Shown here one piece after another: positions 35,244 through 43,079 of a stretch of DNA of 64,000 nt. Position numbers and translations under genes: made by a program. The DNA is taken from the NCBI GenBank assembly GCA_030645575.1, contig JAUSMJ010000081.1:1-64000 (forward strand), in the 5' to 3' direction. The stretch is from Caulobacter sp. (lineage in GTDB: Bacteria; Pseudomonadota; Alphaproteobacteria; Caulobacterales; Caulobacteraceae). Position 1 is the first letter of the stretch, and every line of letters starts with the position of its first letter. Under the pieces are notes generated by a model that worked only from the letters and a program-made list of their open reading frames with translations, was not told where the DNA came from and searched no databases.

Positions 35244-35795
35244 CTACTGGCCGCTTACTTCCAGCATGTTCACGCGCTGGCCGTTCGGCAGTTCCAGATC
35301 GCCGGGGCTCATGCCGGCGGGGCATTCGCCCACCCATTCGGCGTCGATCGTAATGGTCCGCGAGCCGTTCAGCTGCGGGATGGGGGCGCCGGTGGTCGTC
35401 GATTCCGCCCGCAGCTGATACCTTGAGCTGAAATCACCGACCGCCGCCCCGTCGTTCGTGGTCTTCACCCCCGCGCCCTCGCAGACCGAGCTGAACTTCC
35501 ACGACCCGTCAGGCTGACGATTGATCTCGTTCTTGCTGCAAGCCTGTTTGAAGCCCTGCTGGCCCCACCAGGCCAGCTTGGGATCGCTGGCTTCGTCGAT
35601 GCACAGCTTGACCGTCTGGAGCACGTCGGCGCCTTCCACGAGCATGGTCTGTTTCCACAGCCCCGGCTTACGCTTCGGCACCTCGACGGCGGCGGGCGCG
35701 GCCTTGTCGATGGCGTCGCCGTCTCCGGTCTTGGAACAGGCCGTGGCGGCGAGAACCGCGATCCCGGCGATCACGCCAGCCTTCCAGATGCTCAT
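35244..35795 (-). CDS. DUF3617-like lipoprotein
   Basis: This 183-residue protein has a signal 'MSIWKAGVIAGIAVLAATAC' and a lipobox Cys at 20. The mature part has the DUF3617 features: 'RKPGLWKQTMLVEG' (PGLWE-like start), two Cys-containing segments 'VKLCIDEASDP' and 'KQACSKNEINRQPDG', and a late 'WVGECPAGMSPGD'. Function unknown; such proteins are frequent in alphaproteobacterial envelopes. Convergent with the M48 lipoprotein. Confidence 0.85.
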   Translation of the reverse strand: MSIWKAGVIAGIAVLAATACSKTGDGDAIDKAAPAAVEVPKRKPGLWKQTMLVEGADVLQTVKLCIDEASDPKLAWWGQQGFKQACSKNEINRQPDGSWKFSSVCEGAGVKTTNDGAAVGDFSSRYQLRAESTTTGAPIPQLNGSRTITIDAEWVGECPAGMSPGDLELPNGQRVNMLEVSGQ

Positions 35796-36098
35796 GACGG
35801 CTCCCCTGCTCCTGCTTGGCCGCTTCGGCGCGACAGGGGATGTGAACCGAACGCCCGGCGCGAGGCAAGTGGCCCCAGGCTTGAATTCTCGGTCGTGTCA
35901 CGGATATCTCGGGGGTCGGATCGGGGGCCCGGGACCGGGGCCAGATGGATATCCTTCGAAGAGCGCGCGCCTCGCTGAACAACCAGCCGGTTCACTGCGT
36001 TGACCGTGGCGGCGCGCTGTGAAAAAGCAGCATCCCGTGTGATGGGGATCGTGGCGCTCCAACGTTGAAACCTGCATGGGCCATTTGGGACGTCCTAC
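35796..36098. other. Intergenic region, no gene seen
   Basis: This 303-nt spacer separates the divergent DUF3617 lipoprotein and phosphatase genes. It is open in some frames, but nothing in it resembles a protein. It should hold both promoters. GGGGGCCCGGGACCGGGGCC near 35925 is a strong GC palindrome of unknown meaning. Confidence 0.5.
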
Positions 36099-36905
36099 TT
36101 GAATTTCTTCACCCGACTCCTCAGCCGCAAGCCCAGACGGCAGGCTGGCGCCCTGGATGATCGACGCGTGTACGCCATCGGCGACATCCACGGCTGCGAC
36201 GATCTTTTGTCCGGCCTGCTGGAGGCTGTCTTCGAGGAGACGAGCGGGGACGCCACGCCGCCCCTGCTGATCTTCCTGGGCGACTACGTGGATCGCGGCC
36301 CCGGATCGCGCAAGGTCATCGACCAGTTGCTGGACCTTCGGGATCGCGCCCCCGGCGCCCGCTTCCTTTGCGGCAACCACGAGGAAGCGATGCTGCACTT
36401 CCTCGACGATCTGGAAGCGGGCATGGCCTGGACCGGCTATGGCGGCAAGGCGACCATGCGATCCTATGGCGTCTCGACGCCCGAGGACGAAACCAATCTC
36501 GACGCCTGGCGGGAAACCCATCAGGCCTTCAAGGCGGCCATCCCCGAAAACCACATGCGGTTTCTGTGGGGCCTGGAGGACCGGATCGACCTGGGCGACT
36601 ACCTCTTCGTCCATGCGGGCGTCCATCCCCAGCGACCGCTGAACGCCCAGCACGTCAAGGATCTGCGCTGGATTCGCGAGCCGTTCCTGTCGGACTCCAG
36701 ACGTCTGGAAAAGGTGATCGTTCACGGCCACACGCCGATGACGGAACCCCATATCGACGACCGGCGCATCGGCGTCGATACCTGGGCCTACCGCACCGGC
36801 GTGCTAACAGCGGTCGAGCTGAACGGCGAGGCGCGCCGGTTCCTGCAGGCGCGGCGCGGCGAAGATGGCGTGACCACGGCCGTGCTTTCCATTGAAGGCG
36901 ACTAG
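36099..36905 (+). CDS. PPP-type metallophosphoesterase (serine/threonine phosphatase-like)
   Basis: This 268-residue enzyme has the dinuclear metal motifs in order: 'YAIGDIHGCDDLL', 'FLGDYVDRGPGSR', 'FLCGNHEEAMLHF', 'FVHAGVHPQ' and 'IVHGHTPM'. This is the bacterial PrpE/ApaH-like PPP group: a protein phosphatase or diadenosine tetraphosphatase. TTG at 36099 gives 'MNFFTRLLSRKPRR', a basic, slightly hydrophobic start; the start choice is uncertain. Its TAG stop lies inside CTAG, shared with the convergent manC-AGE stop. Confidence 0.92.
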   Translation: MNFFTRLLSRKPRRQAGALDDRRVYAIGDIHGCDDLLSGLLEAVFEETSGDATPPLLIFLGDYVDRGPGSRKVIDQLLDLRDRAPGARFLCGNHEEAMLHFLDDLEAGMAWTGYGGKATMRSYGVSTPEDETNLDAWRETHQAFKAAIPENHMRFLWGLEDRIDLGDYLFVHAGVHPQRPLNAQHVKDLRWIREPFLSDSRRLEKVIVHGHTPMTEPHIDDRRIGVDTWAYRTGVLTAVELNGEARRFLQARRGEDGVTTAVLSIEGD

Positions 36906-39112
36906 AGGGCCATGGCCTTGAGAGCCATGACCGCCCCGAGAATATGATAGAGCGAGCTGGCCGGCGCCGGCTCTTCAAGGAAATCGCCAGCGGCGTCCTG
37001 CTTGTCGCGCCAAAGCCCGGGAACCGGCGTCTCCAGGTACCGCCAGAGCGCGCCGGCCGCCTCCGTCGCCGCCCGCGTCCGACGGGCGCCGGACTCGGCG
37101 CCGGCGCTATCCAGACAGACGAGCGAAGCCCGCAGCCGTTCGGTTTGCGGCCACAGCCGAGCCCGATCGCTGCGCACCGACAGGTCGTCCCACAACTCGT
37201 CCACCGCGACGCCGCGGCGCGCATCAACCCCCCGGGCGCCCGCCTTCATCAGGCCATCGACCACGGCGGCGACGTCACGCCCCGGCCGCAGGCGCGCCCA
37301 GGTCGTCAGCAGCCAGGCCCATTCGAACTGGTGGCCAGGCTCGATGAACCGGCCGTCATCCCCCGCCGCCGGCCGCCAGGCCTCGTCGAACACCTCACGC
37401 AGGAACAGGCCCCGAGAGTCGATGAAGGCGTCCAGGGCCAGCTCGGCCAGTTCGTCGGCCAGCTCGCCCCAGGCGGCCTCGCCCGTGAGCTCGAACCAGG
37501 CCAGGGCGGCCTCGAGCAAGTGCATCTGGGCGTTGGCCTGGCGAGGCCAGCGTCCATTCTCGCGAAAGCCTCGAGTTGGCGCTCGCATCGACGACAGACT
37601 GGCCAGAAGGCCCTCGGCCCGTTCGCTCACGTCCCGCCGTTCCGGCCAGGCCCGGACCACGGCGGCCATGGCCAGCAGGGCGAAGGCCTGGTCATAGAGC
37701 ATGGGCGTATCGTCGAGCACCGTGGCGCCATCCGCCGACACCAGGGTGGCGAACAGGCCGTCGGAGCGAGCGTAGCGCCGCAGGAAGAAGTCCAGCCCAT
37801 GCTCCGCCGCCTGGCGCCAGGGACCGGGCCAGCCCATGTGCGCGGCCGTGGCGAAGACATAGGTCTGGCGGGTCTGCACGCGCGCCCGGCGAGGGCCGCC
37901 GACCGGCGCCCCTCCGGCGTCGAGGGCCTCGTGGAATCCGCCATGCCGATGGTCTGCGCCGAGAACCCACCAGAGCGGCAGGGCGCTGGTCCGCAGCCAG
38001 GCGTCGTACCGTCCCGCCCAGCCGGCCAGGTCGATCTGTGGCGGAAGGTCGATTTCCCGCGCGCCAGCGGCCTTGAGGCCGTCTACCGCCGCCTTTACCG
38101 ACTGGGAAGCGTTCAGATCGCAGATCAGCAGGGCGTCGCGTTCGGCGACCACCGCGATATCGCGAAGTCCGACGACCGCCAGGCGGACGCCCGCGTCGTT
38201 GCGGATGAAACAGCCCGTGGAGTCGATGAGCAGAGCGTCCCCCGTGACGCTGTTGCCGGCGTCGTCGCGCTCGCCCACCGCATGGATGGCGTCCCAGGCG
38301 CCCAGGTCCGACCAGACAAAGTCCACCGGCAGGACCGCGGCCCGATCAGTCTTCTCCATCAGGGCGTAGTCGATCGAAATCTTCGGCGCGGCGCAAAAGC
38401 AGGGATCGAGACGCAACACGTCCTCCGCGCGGGTCGCCCGGGCCACCGCCGCGCGGGCGGCCGCGGCCAGGTCCGGCGCGTGCCGGTCCAGTTCGTCCAG
38501 CATGGCCCCCGCGCCGACGACGAAGTTCCCGCTGTTCCAGAGGAACCCGTCGGCCAGGAATTGCGCCGCCAGCTCGGCGTCCGGCTTTTCGACGAAGCGC
38601 CGCACCCGCCGGACGGGCCCCAGGGCGGCCTCGTCGTCAGGATCGATGTAGCCATAGGCGGTCGAGGGCGAGGCCGGCCTTATGCCCAGGGTCACGACCC
38701 AGCGCGCGGCCGCTGCTGCGGCGGCGATGACGACCGCGGCCCGGAAAGCCTCGTCGTCGGGGATATGGTGATCGGACGCCACGATCGCGGCCACGCCGTC
38801 CGGGTCAAGCTCGGCGATCAGGGCGGCGGCGGCGGCCATGGCGGGCCCGGAATCCCGAGGCTCCGGTTCGAGCAGCAGCAGGGCTTTGAGCCCGATTTCG
38901 GCCAGCTGGCGCTGGACCAGGTCTTCATAGCGCGTTCCGCAGACCACGATGGGAAGCCCGCGCGCGCTCAACGGGGCCATGCGCAGCATGGTGCTCTGGA
39001 ACGTTGATCGGCCACCGCTCAACGACACGAACTGCTTGGGCCGCGAAGGCCGCGACGCCGGCCAAAGCCGCGTCCCGGCGCCGCCGCACATGATCACGGG
39101 GAAGATGGACAT
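36902..39112 (-). CDS. Mannose-1-phosphate guanylyltransferase fused to an AGE-family isomerase
   Basis: This 736-residue bifunctional protein makes GDP-mannose precursors. Domain 1 (about 1-350) is a nucleotidyltransferase: 'MCGGAGTRLWPASRPSRPKQ' and 'RFVEKPDAELAAQFL'. Domain 2 (about 365-736) is an N-acylglucosamine 2-epimerase/mannose isomerase toroid: 'QTRQTYVFATAAHMGWPG' and 'EPGHQFEWAWLLTTWARL'. Common bifunctional ManC proteins carry a cupin-type mannose-6-phosphate isomerase instead, so this is the less common AGE arrangement. It can supply GDP-sugars to the polysaccharide cluster. Stop codons overlap those of the convergent phosphatase. Confidence 0.92.
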   Translation of the reverse strand: MSIFPVIMCGGAGTRLWPASRPSRPKQFVSLSGGRSTFQSTMLRMAPLSARGLPIVVCGTRYEDLVQRQLAEIGLKALLLLEPEPRDSGPAMAAAAALIAELDPDGVAAIVASDHHIPDDEAFRAAVVIAAAAAAARWVVTLGIRPASPSTAYGYIDPDDEAALGPVRRVRRFVEKPDAELAAQFLADGFLWNSGNFVVGAGAMLDELDRHAPDLAAAARAAVARATRAEDVLRLDPCFCAAPKISIDYALMEKTDRAAVLPVDFVWSDLGAWDAIHAVGERDDAGNSVTGDALLIDSTGCFIRNDAGVRLAVVGLRDIAVVAERDALLICDLNASQSVKAAVDGLKAAGAREIDLPPQIDLAGWAGRYDAWLRTSALPLWWVLGADHRHGGFHEALDAGGAPVGGPRRARVQTRQTYVFATAAHMGWPGPWRQAAEHGLDFFLRRYARSDGLFATLVSADGATVLDDTPMLYDQAFALLAMAAVVRAWPERRDVSERAEGLLASLSSMRAPTRGFRENGRWPRQANAQMHLLEAALAWFELTGEAAWGELADELAELALDAFIDSRGLFLREVFDEAWRPAAGDDGRFIEPGHQFEWAWLLTTWARLRPGRDVAAVVDGLMKAGARGVDARRGVAVDELWDDLSVRSDRARLWPQTERLRASLVCLDSAGAESGARRTRAATEAAGALWRYLETPVPGLWRDKQDAAGDFLEEPAPASSLYHILGAVMALKAMAL

Positions 39113-39182
39113 CGACGCCTCCGGGTCTCAACTGGGAGTGGCGGGGCGGATGGGGCGGTGTCAAGGGGCGGCGGCGTGGTGG

Positions 39183-39215
39183 CGATAATGGGTGTTATCG
39201 GACATTCCCGATAAC
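39183..39215. repeat. Tandem inverted half-sites, candidate recombinase core
   Basis: Three copies of a TTATCG-type half-site alternate in direction with 6-nt spacers: CGATAA, TGGGTG, TTATCGG, ACATTC, CCGATAA. The right pair is perfect over 8 bp (GTTATCGG and CCGATAAC). Inverted 7-8-bp arms around a 6-bp spacer are the geometry of tyrosine-recombinase core sites, and a tyrosine recombinase remnant lies 375 nt away. Function is inferred. Confidence 0.5.
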
Positions 39216-39282
39216 GGAGCAGGTGGTGGGAGCACTTTGGGTTCGTTCCGCCAAAACGCTCAAACGGGCTGACGCCCCGTCG

Positions 39283-39522
39283 TCAGCATCGGACGGCGCC
39301 GTCGGTCGAGAGCAGCGCCTGCAGCGCGCGCCGCTGACGCGACAGGGCTCGGCGCCGGTGACGCTCAAGCGCCAAAAGCTCGGGGGCGGCCTGCGCCAGG
39401 CCAAGCGCCAGGGCCAGCTCGGCGACATCGGCCTCAACGCCGCCCAGCGCCACCAGCCGGGCGAGGATGGTCTCGACGTTCTGGGAGAGGACCTCCAGCC
39501 GCCGGGCCTCGACCCGCAACAT
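39283..39522 (-). CDS. Small helical protein, unknown, beside recombinase remnant
   Basis: This is a 79-codon ORF rich in Leu, Ala, Arg and Glu. 'RRLEVLSQNVETILARLVAL' and 'LALERHRRRALSRQRRALQA' read as amphipathic helices. There is no good ribosome-binding site and the frame continues upstream without a convincing start, so it may be a remnant. It lies divergent from the recombinase and next to the TTATCG half-sites, suggesting an accessory role or shared origin, but I do not recognise it. Confidence 0.35.
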   Translation of the reverse strand: MLRVEARRLEVLSQNVETILARLVALGGVEADVAELALALGLAQAAPELLALERHRRRALSRQRRALQALLSTDGAVRC

Positions 39523-39590
39523 ATGCAGATGGGCCAGGGCGGTTAGCGCGGCCGCGGCGCCGGGCGCCCCAATCCTGGCGTCGGTCGCCC

Positions 39591-40385
39591 GGCGAGCCGC
39601 TGCTGCCCGCCTCGCCCGACACGGTCGCCGCCTTCATCGCCGACGACGCGAGGGTCTCGTCATCGGCGACCCTGCGCCGGCGCCTGGCCTCGATCCGCAA
39701 GCTGCACCGGCCGCTTAGGCTGCCCAATCCGGTGGATGATGAGGTGGTCTCGATCGCCCTGCGCCGGGCCCTGCGCGCCAAACGCCGACGTCCCAAACAG
39801 GCGCTCGGCCTGAACGCCGATCTGCGCCGTCAACTGATCGACACCTGCCCGGCGGACGGGCTTCGAGGCCTGCGCGACCGCGCCCTGATCGCGGTGGGTT
39901 ATGACAGTCTCTGCCGACGCTCCGAACTGGTCGGGCTGCTGATCGAGGACCTGCGTGCCCTGCCCGATGGCGGCGCCAGGATCCTGGTCCGCCGGGCCAA
40001 GACCAACCCGTTCGGCCACGGCCGCTGGGCGCATCTCTCGCCGCCGACGATGGACCATCTCAAGGCCTGGCTCGCCGCCGCCGCCATCGTCGATGGCCCG
40101 CTCCTTCGCCCGGTCATCGCGGGCAAGGTCGGCATCGCGGGCAAGATCGACGGGGCGGCGATGAACCCGGTCGCCGTCAACCGCACCCTCAAGACCGCAG
40201 CCCGCCGCGCCGGCCTGGCTGAGGATATCGCCGCTGGCCTGTCAGGCCACTCCATGCGCATCGGCGCCGCCCAGGACCTCATGCGCGCCGGCCGCGACCT
40301 CCTCCACATCACGACCGCCGGCGGCTGGACCTCCCCCACCGTCGTCGGCGGGTACGTGCGCGAGGCGGAGGTGAGGGTGTGGTGA
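39591..40385 (+). pseudogene. Tyrosine recombinase, catalytic domain intact, N-terminus eroded
   Basis: The catalytic domain is complete: Arg in 'LCRRSELVGLL', Lys in 'VRRAKTNPFGHG', HxxR in 'LSGHSMRIGAAQDLM', Trp in 'TTAGGWTSPT' and Tyr in 'VGGYVREAEV'. The preceding core-binding part can be read in phase from 'GEPLLPASPDTVAAFIADDA', but no ATG, GTG or TTG is in phase for at least 250 nt upstream of that. The usual first helices are missing. GTG at 39732 would yield only the catalytic domain (217 residues). It is most likely an internally deleted integrase of a former mobile element. Confidence 0.75.
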
Positions 40386-40404
40386 GGGTGGCAACGGCTG
40401 CCTG

Positions 40405-42888
40405 CTACGTCATTAACCAGTCGCCCTCCCCGGCTTTCGGATGAGCGTCAAAGCCGTGCGAACCCTGTTGGGAGAGCGCGCTGGGGACATCAAAGATACT
40501 AGGCGGGACGCCGTCGCCGGGCATTCTCCAATCGACAAAGGGGTCGCCCTCCGCCGTCTCGCCGGACAGCGCCGGACGGTCGTGGTCCGTGCCAAAAGAT
40601 CCCACCCAGGCAAACACGAAATCGATGCCTTCATGCTTGCCCGAGTCCAGGTTCGTCGGTGCCGCCGCAGCGGCCGATGATGCGGGGGCACGGTCGGTTC
40701 TCCCCTCGAAATAGCCATACTGAATGAAGTGAAGGGCGGCGGCGGCTTGGTCTGTCCCGAACACCGCTCGCAGGTCGGCATAGTTGGACAGGTACTGCGC
40801 CGCGTCGAAGGCATCGCGCGCGCGGCCCTCGACGAAGCCGTATTGAATGAAATGCGCCGTCGCGGCGGCCTCATTGGTTCCGAAGACGCCGATCAGATCA
40901 CTGTAGGACGCGACATACTGCATGGCGTCGAAGGCGTCGCGCGAGCGGCCTTCCGAGAATCCGTACTGGATAAAGTGCGCCGTCGCGGCGGCCTCGTTGG
41001 TCCCAAAGGCGCCGATCAGGTCATTGTAGGAGGCGACGTACTGCGCCGCATCAAAGGCGTCGCGCGAGCGGCCCTCGGAGAAGCCGTACTGGATGAAGTG
41101 CGCCGTCGCGGCGGCCTGGTTGGTTCCAAATGCCCCGATCAGATCACTGTAGGAGGCGACGTACTGCAGGGCGTCGAAGGCGGTGGTCGAGCGGCCTTCA
41201 ATGAAACCGTAGCTGACGAAATGTTCAAAACCCGCAGAGTCGTTGACGCCGAAAGCAGCGATCAGGTCGTTGTAGGAAGCAATGTAGCCCAACGCGTTAA
41301 ATTGGTTGATCGAACCCGTCGCGACGCTGGCGTCGGAAAATTGCAGCGTTTCGATTGTCGTCAGACGATCAGTCTCGTGAAGGCTGGCGTTAAGGATGGC
41401 CAATGAGCCGTTGAACGAAACTAGACCGTAGCTCCCCATGGCTCCCGAATAGGAGGCGACATCAATCCCCACACCTCCGTCCAGGTAGTCATCGCCGGCG
41501 CCGCCGACAAGTGTGTCGTCACCCCCGCCTCCCATCAGCCGATTGGCGGATGAGTTGCCAATAATCATATCCACACCCGCGCCGCCGACAGCATTCTCAA
41601 TCACCACGCCCATAGCGATGGCGACATTGCCTACGAGGTTGCCACCGGAATATGTCCCGACACTTGAGAAGGCCCCCTGGTTCAGGTCGATGGTCTGGGG
41701 ATTGCTATAGCCGGAGAAGTCGAAGGTGTCGGTCCCGCCGGCGTCCCAGACTGCGAATACCAGGATGGTCGAAGCCGAACTGGCAACAAACCACGGCCGG
41801 TCCGCGTTCGAATTGAAGCCGTAGACCGTGTTTCCGGTCCGGGTGGTGGTGTTGATGCCATAAGACCTCTGCGCGGCGGCTATGTCGTCCAGCATGACCG
41901 TCGCGGGATAGACAGGCCCGAAATTCGCACCGGTCTTGTTTTCGGTGAAATAGCTCATCACCGTGTATTGGTGACTGTCTTCGTAGTACTCCGCATTAGC
42001 CGCGTATGTGATCGTCCCGCCATTGCCCGCGTCATACTCGCCGGGATGCGAGAAGCCGATAGCATGACCCGACTCATGGATCAGCACTAACTGGCCGTAA
42101 TTTCCGGCTGCGGGGTTGGCGTTGTAGGCAAGGCTACTGTTGACCCAGACATCTCCGCCCGACGAACTGGAAGCGGTGCTCGACGTCGAGTAGGCGAAGG
42201 CCGCCGCACCGTCCGAACCGGTCGCGTAGTTGCCATACAGCATCGTCGCGTCGTTCGAATACGCCGCCTCGCCGGTGACGCCCGTTCCGATTCGTACGAA
42301 AACGATGTTGGCGACATCGGACCAAGAGGCCAGCGCCAGCAGCGTGGCGTTGATCTGGGCTTCATTGAAACGGCTGAAACCGTCAGTATCGTCCGGCATG
42401 CCCGACGCCGGCGCGGTCTGGCGGAAGGCAAAGGTCACATAGGTGATTGCGCCGCCCCAGTAGGGATCGTCCCAGCGGTTCTCTTCGTCGGGCACACCTG
42501 GCCGAACGTTGAAAGCATTCCAGGTGGCGTAGTCGCGATCCAGCCAGAAGGCGGCCTGGGCGACCGTCTTCGACACCTTGCCGGTGCCGGGATCGACGCC
42601 GCCGCGCTCATCGGCGTTAAAAAAATGGTCCGGACGTGTTTGCGGATCGGAATTGTCGATGGTGAAGAGCTTGCCCGAGCAGGCTGGGCAGCCGCATCGG
42701 GGGGCCGGAACGTCATCGGCGACGAGAATCTCGGATGTCACGACCCCGGTCGGGGGATCAGCGCCAATGACCGCATCGGCGGCATGGTCAACGATGGTCT
42801 CGTCTCGCGGAGCGAGCACGAAGGGGAAGCCCGCATCATCGCTCTCGCCGGACCGGCCCGAAAACACACCGTCACGAAAATAGGCCAT
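40405..42888 (-). CDS. Serralysin-like M10 metalloprotease with RTX and 41-residue repeats
   Basis: This 827-residue secreted protease lacks a Sec signal, as expected for type I export. Order: N-terminal region with 'CGCPACSGKLF' (65-75); zinc site 'HESGHAIGFSHPG' (271-283); Met-turn 'VMSYF' (310-314), whose Tyr is also a serralysin ligand; peptidase C-terminal RTX domain with nonapeptides 'GGGGDDTLVGGAGDDYLDGG' (453-472); five 41-residue repeats (530-734); acidic tail with 'DPFVDW' ending 'DWLMT'. It is encoded next to another RTX protein and a divergent secretion ABC transporter, its likely exporter. Confidence 0.95.
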   Translation of the reverse strand: MAYFRDGVFSGRSGESDDAGFPFVLAPRDETIVDHAADAVIGADPPTGVVTSEILVADDVPAPRCGCPACSGKLFTIDNSDPQTRPDHFFNADERGGVDPGTGKVSKTVAQAAFWLDRDYATWNAFNVRPGVPDEENRWDDPYWGGAITYVTFAFRQTAPASGMPDDTDGFSRFNEAQINATLLALASWSDVANIVFVRIGTGVTGEAAYSNDATMLYGNYATGSDGAAAFAYSTSSTASSSSGGDVWVNSSLAYNANPAAGNYGQLVLIHESGHAIGFSHPGEYDAGNGGTITYAANAEYYEDSHQYTVMSYFTENKTGANFGPVYPATVMLDDIAAAQRSYGINTTTRTGNTVYGFNSNADRPWFVASSASTILVFAVWDAGGTDTFDFSGYSNPQTIDLNQGAFSSVGTYSGGNLVGNVAIAMGVVIENAVGGAGVDMIIGNSSANRLMGGGGDDTLVGGAGDDYLDGGVGIDVASYSGAMGSYGLVSFNGSLAILNASLHETDRLTTIETLQFSDASVATGSINQFNALGYIASYNDLIAAFGVNDSAGFEHFVSYGFIEGRSTTAFDALQYVASYSDLIGAFGTNQAAATAHFIQYGFSEGRSRDAFDAAQYVASYNDLIGAFGTNEAAATAHFIQYGFSEGRSRDAFDAMQYVASYSDLIGVFGTNEAAATAHFIQYGFVEGRARDAFDAAQYLSNYADLRAVFGTDQAAAALHFIQYGYFEGRTDRAPASSAAAAAPTNLDSGKHEGIDFVFAWVGSFGTDHDRPALSGETAEGDPFVDWRMPGDGVPPSIFDVPSALSQQGSHGFDAHPKAGEGDWLMT
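40687..41301 (-). repeat. Five 123-bp coding repeats in M10 protease gene
   Basis: Each unit encodes 41 residues with the pattern FDAxQYVASYxDLIGAFGTN, then xAAATAHFIQYGFSEGRSRD. Units 2-4 are almost identical at the DNA level; units 1 and 5 diverge. Units 2-5 closely match units 4-7 of the 1598-residue RTX gene. The repeat suits a helical, surface- or glycan-binding module. Confidence 0.9.
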
Positions 42889-43079
42889 CCGACCAAAACC
42901 CTTCCAACCGAGGAAGCCCTGACGAAACTCTCGGGCGCAGGATCACGGTATTCTTGTGAAATGCCAAGAGCTACGCGCCGCGACATCATCGCCGCACGGT
43001 GGGCATGGCAGTCCCGTCCCGGGGCGCCATATCCGACGCGTTCTTCCTCTCGCCAAACCCAGGTGCGCTCTGGCCTAGT

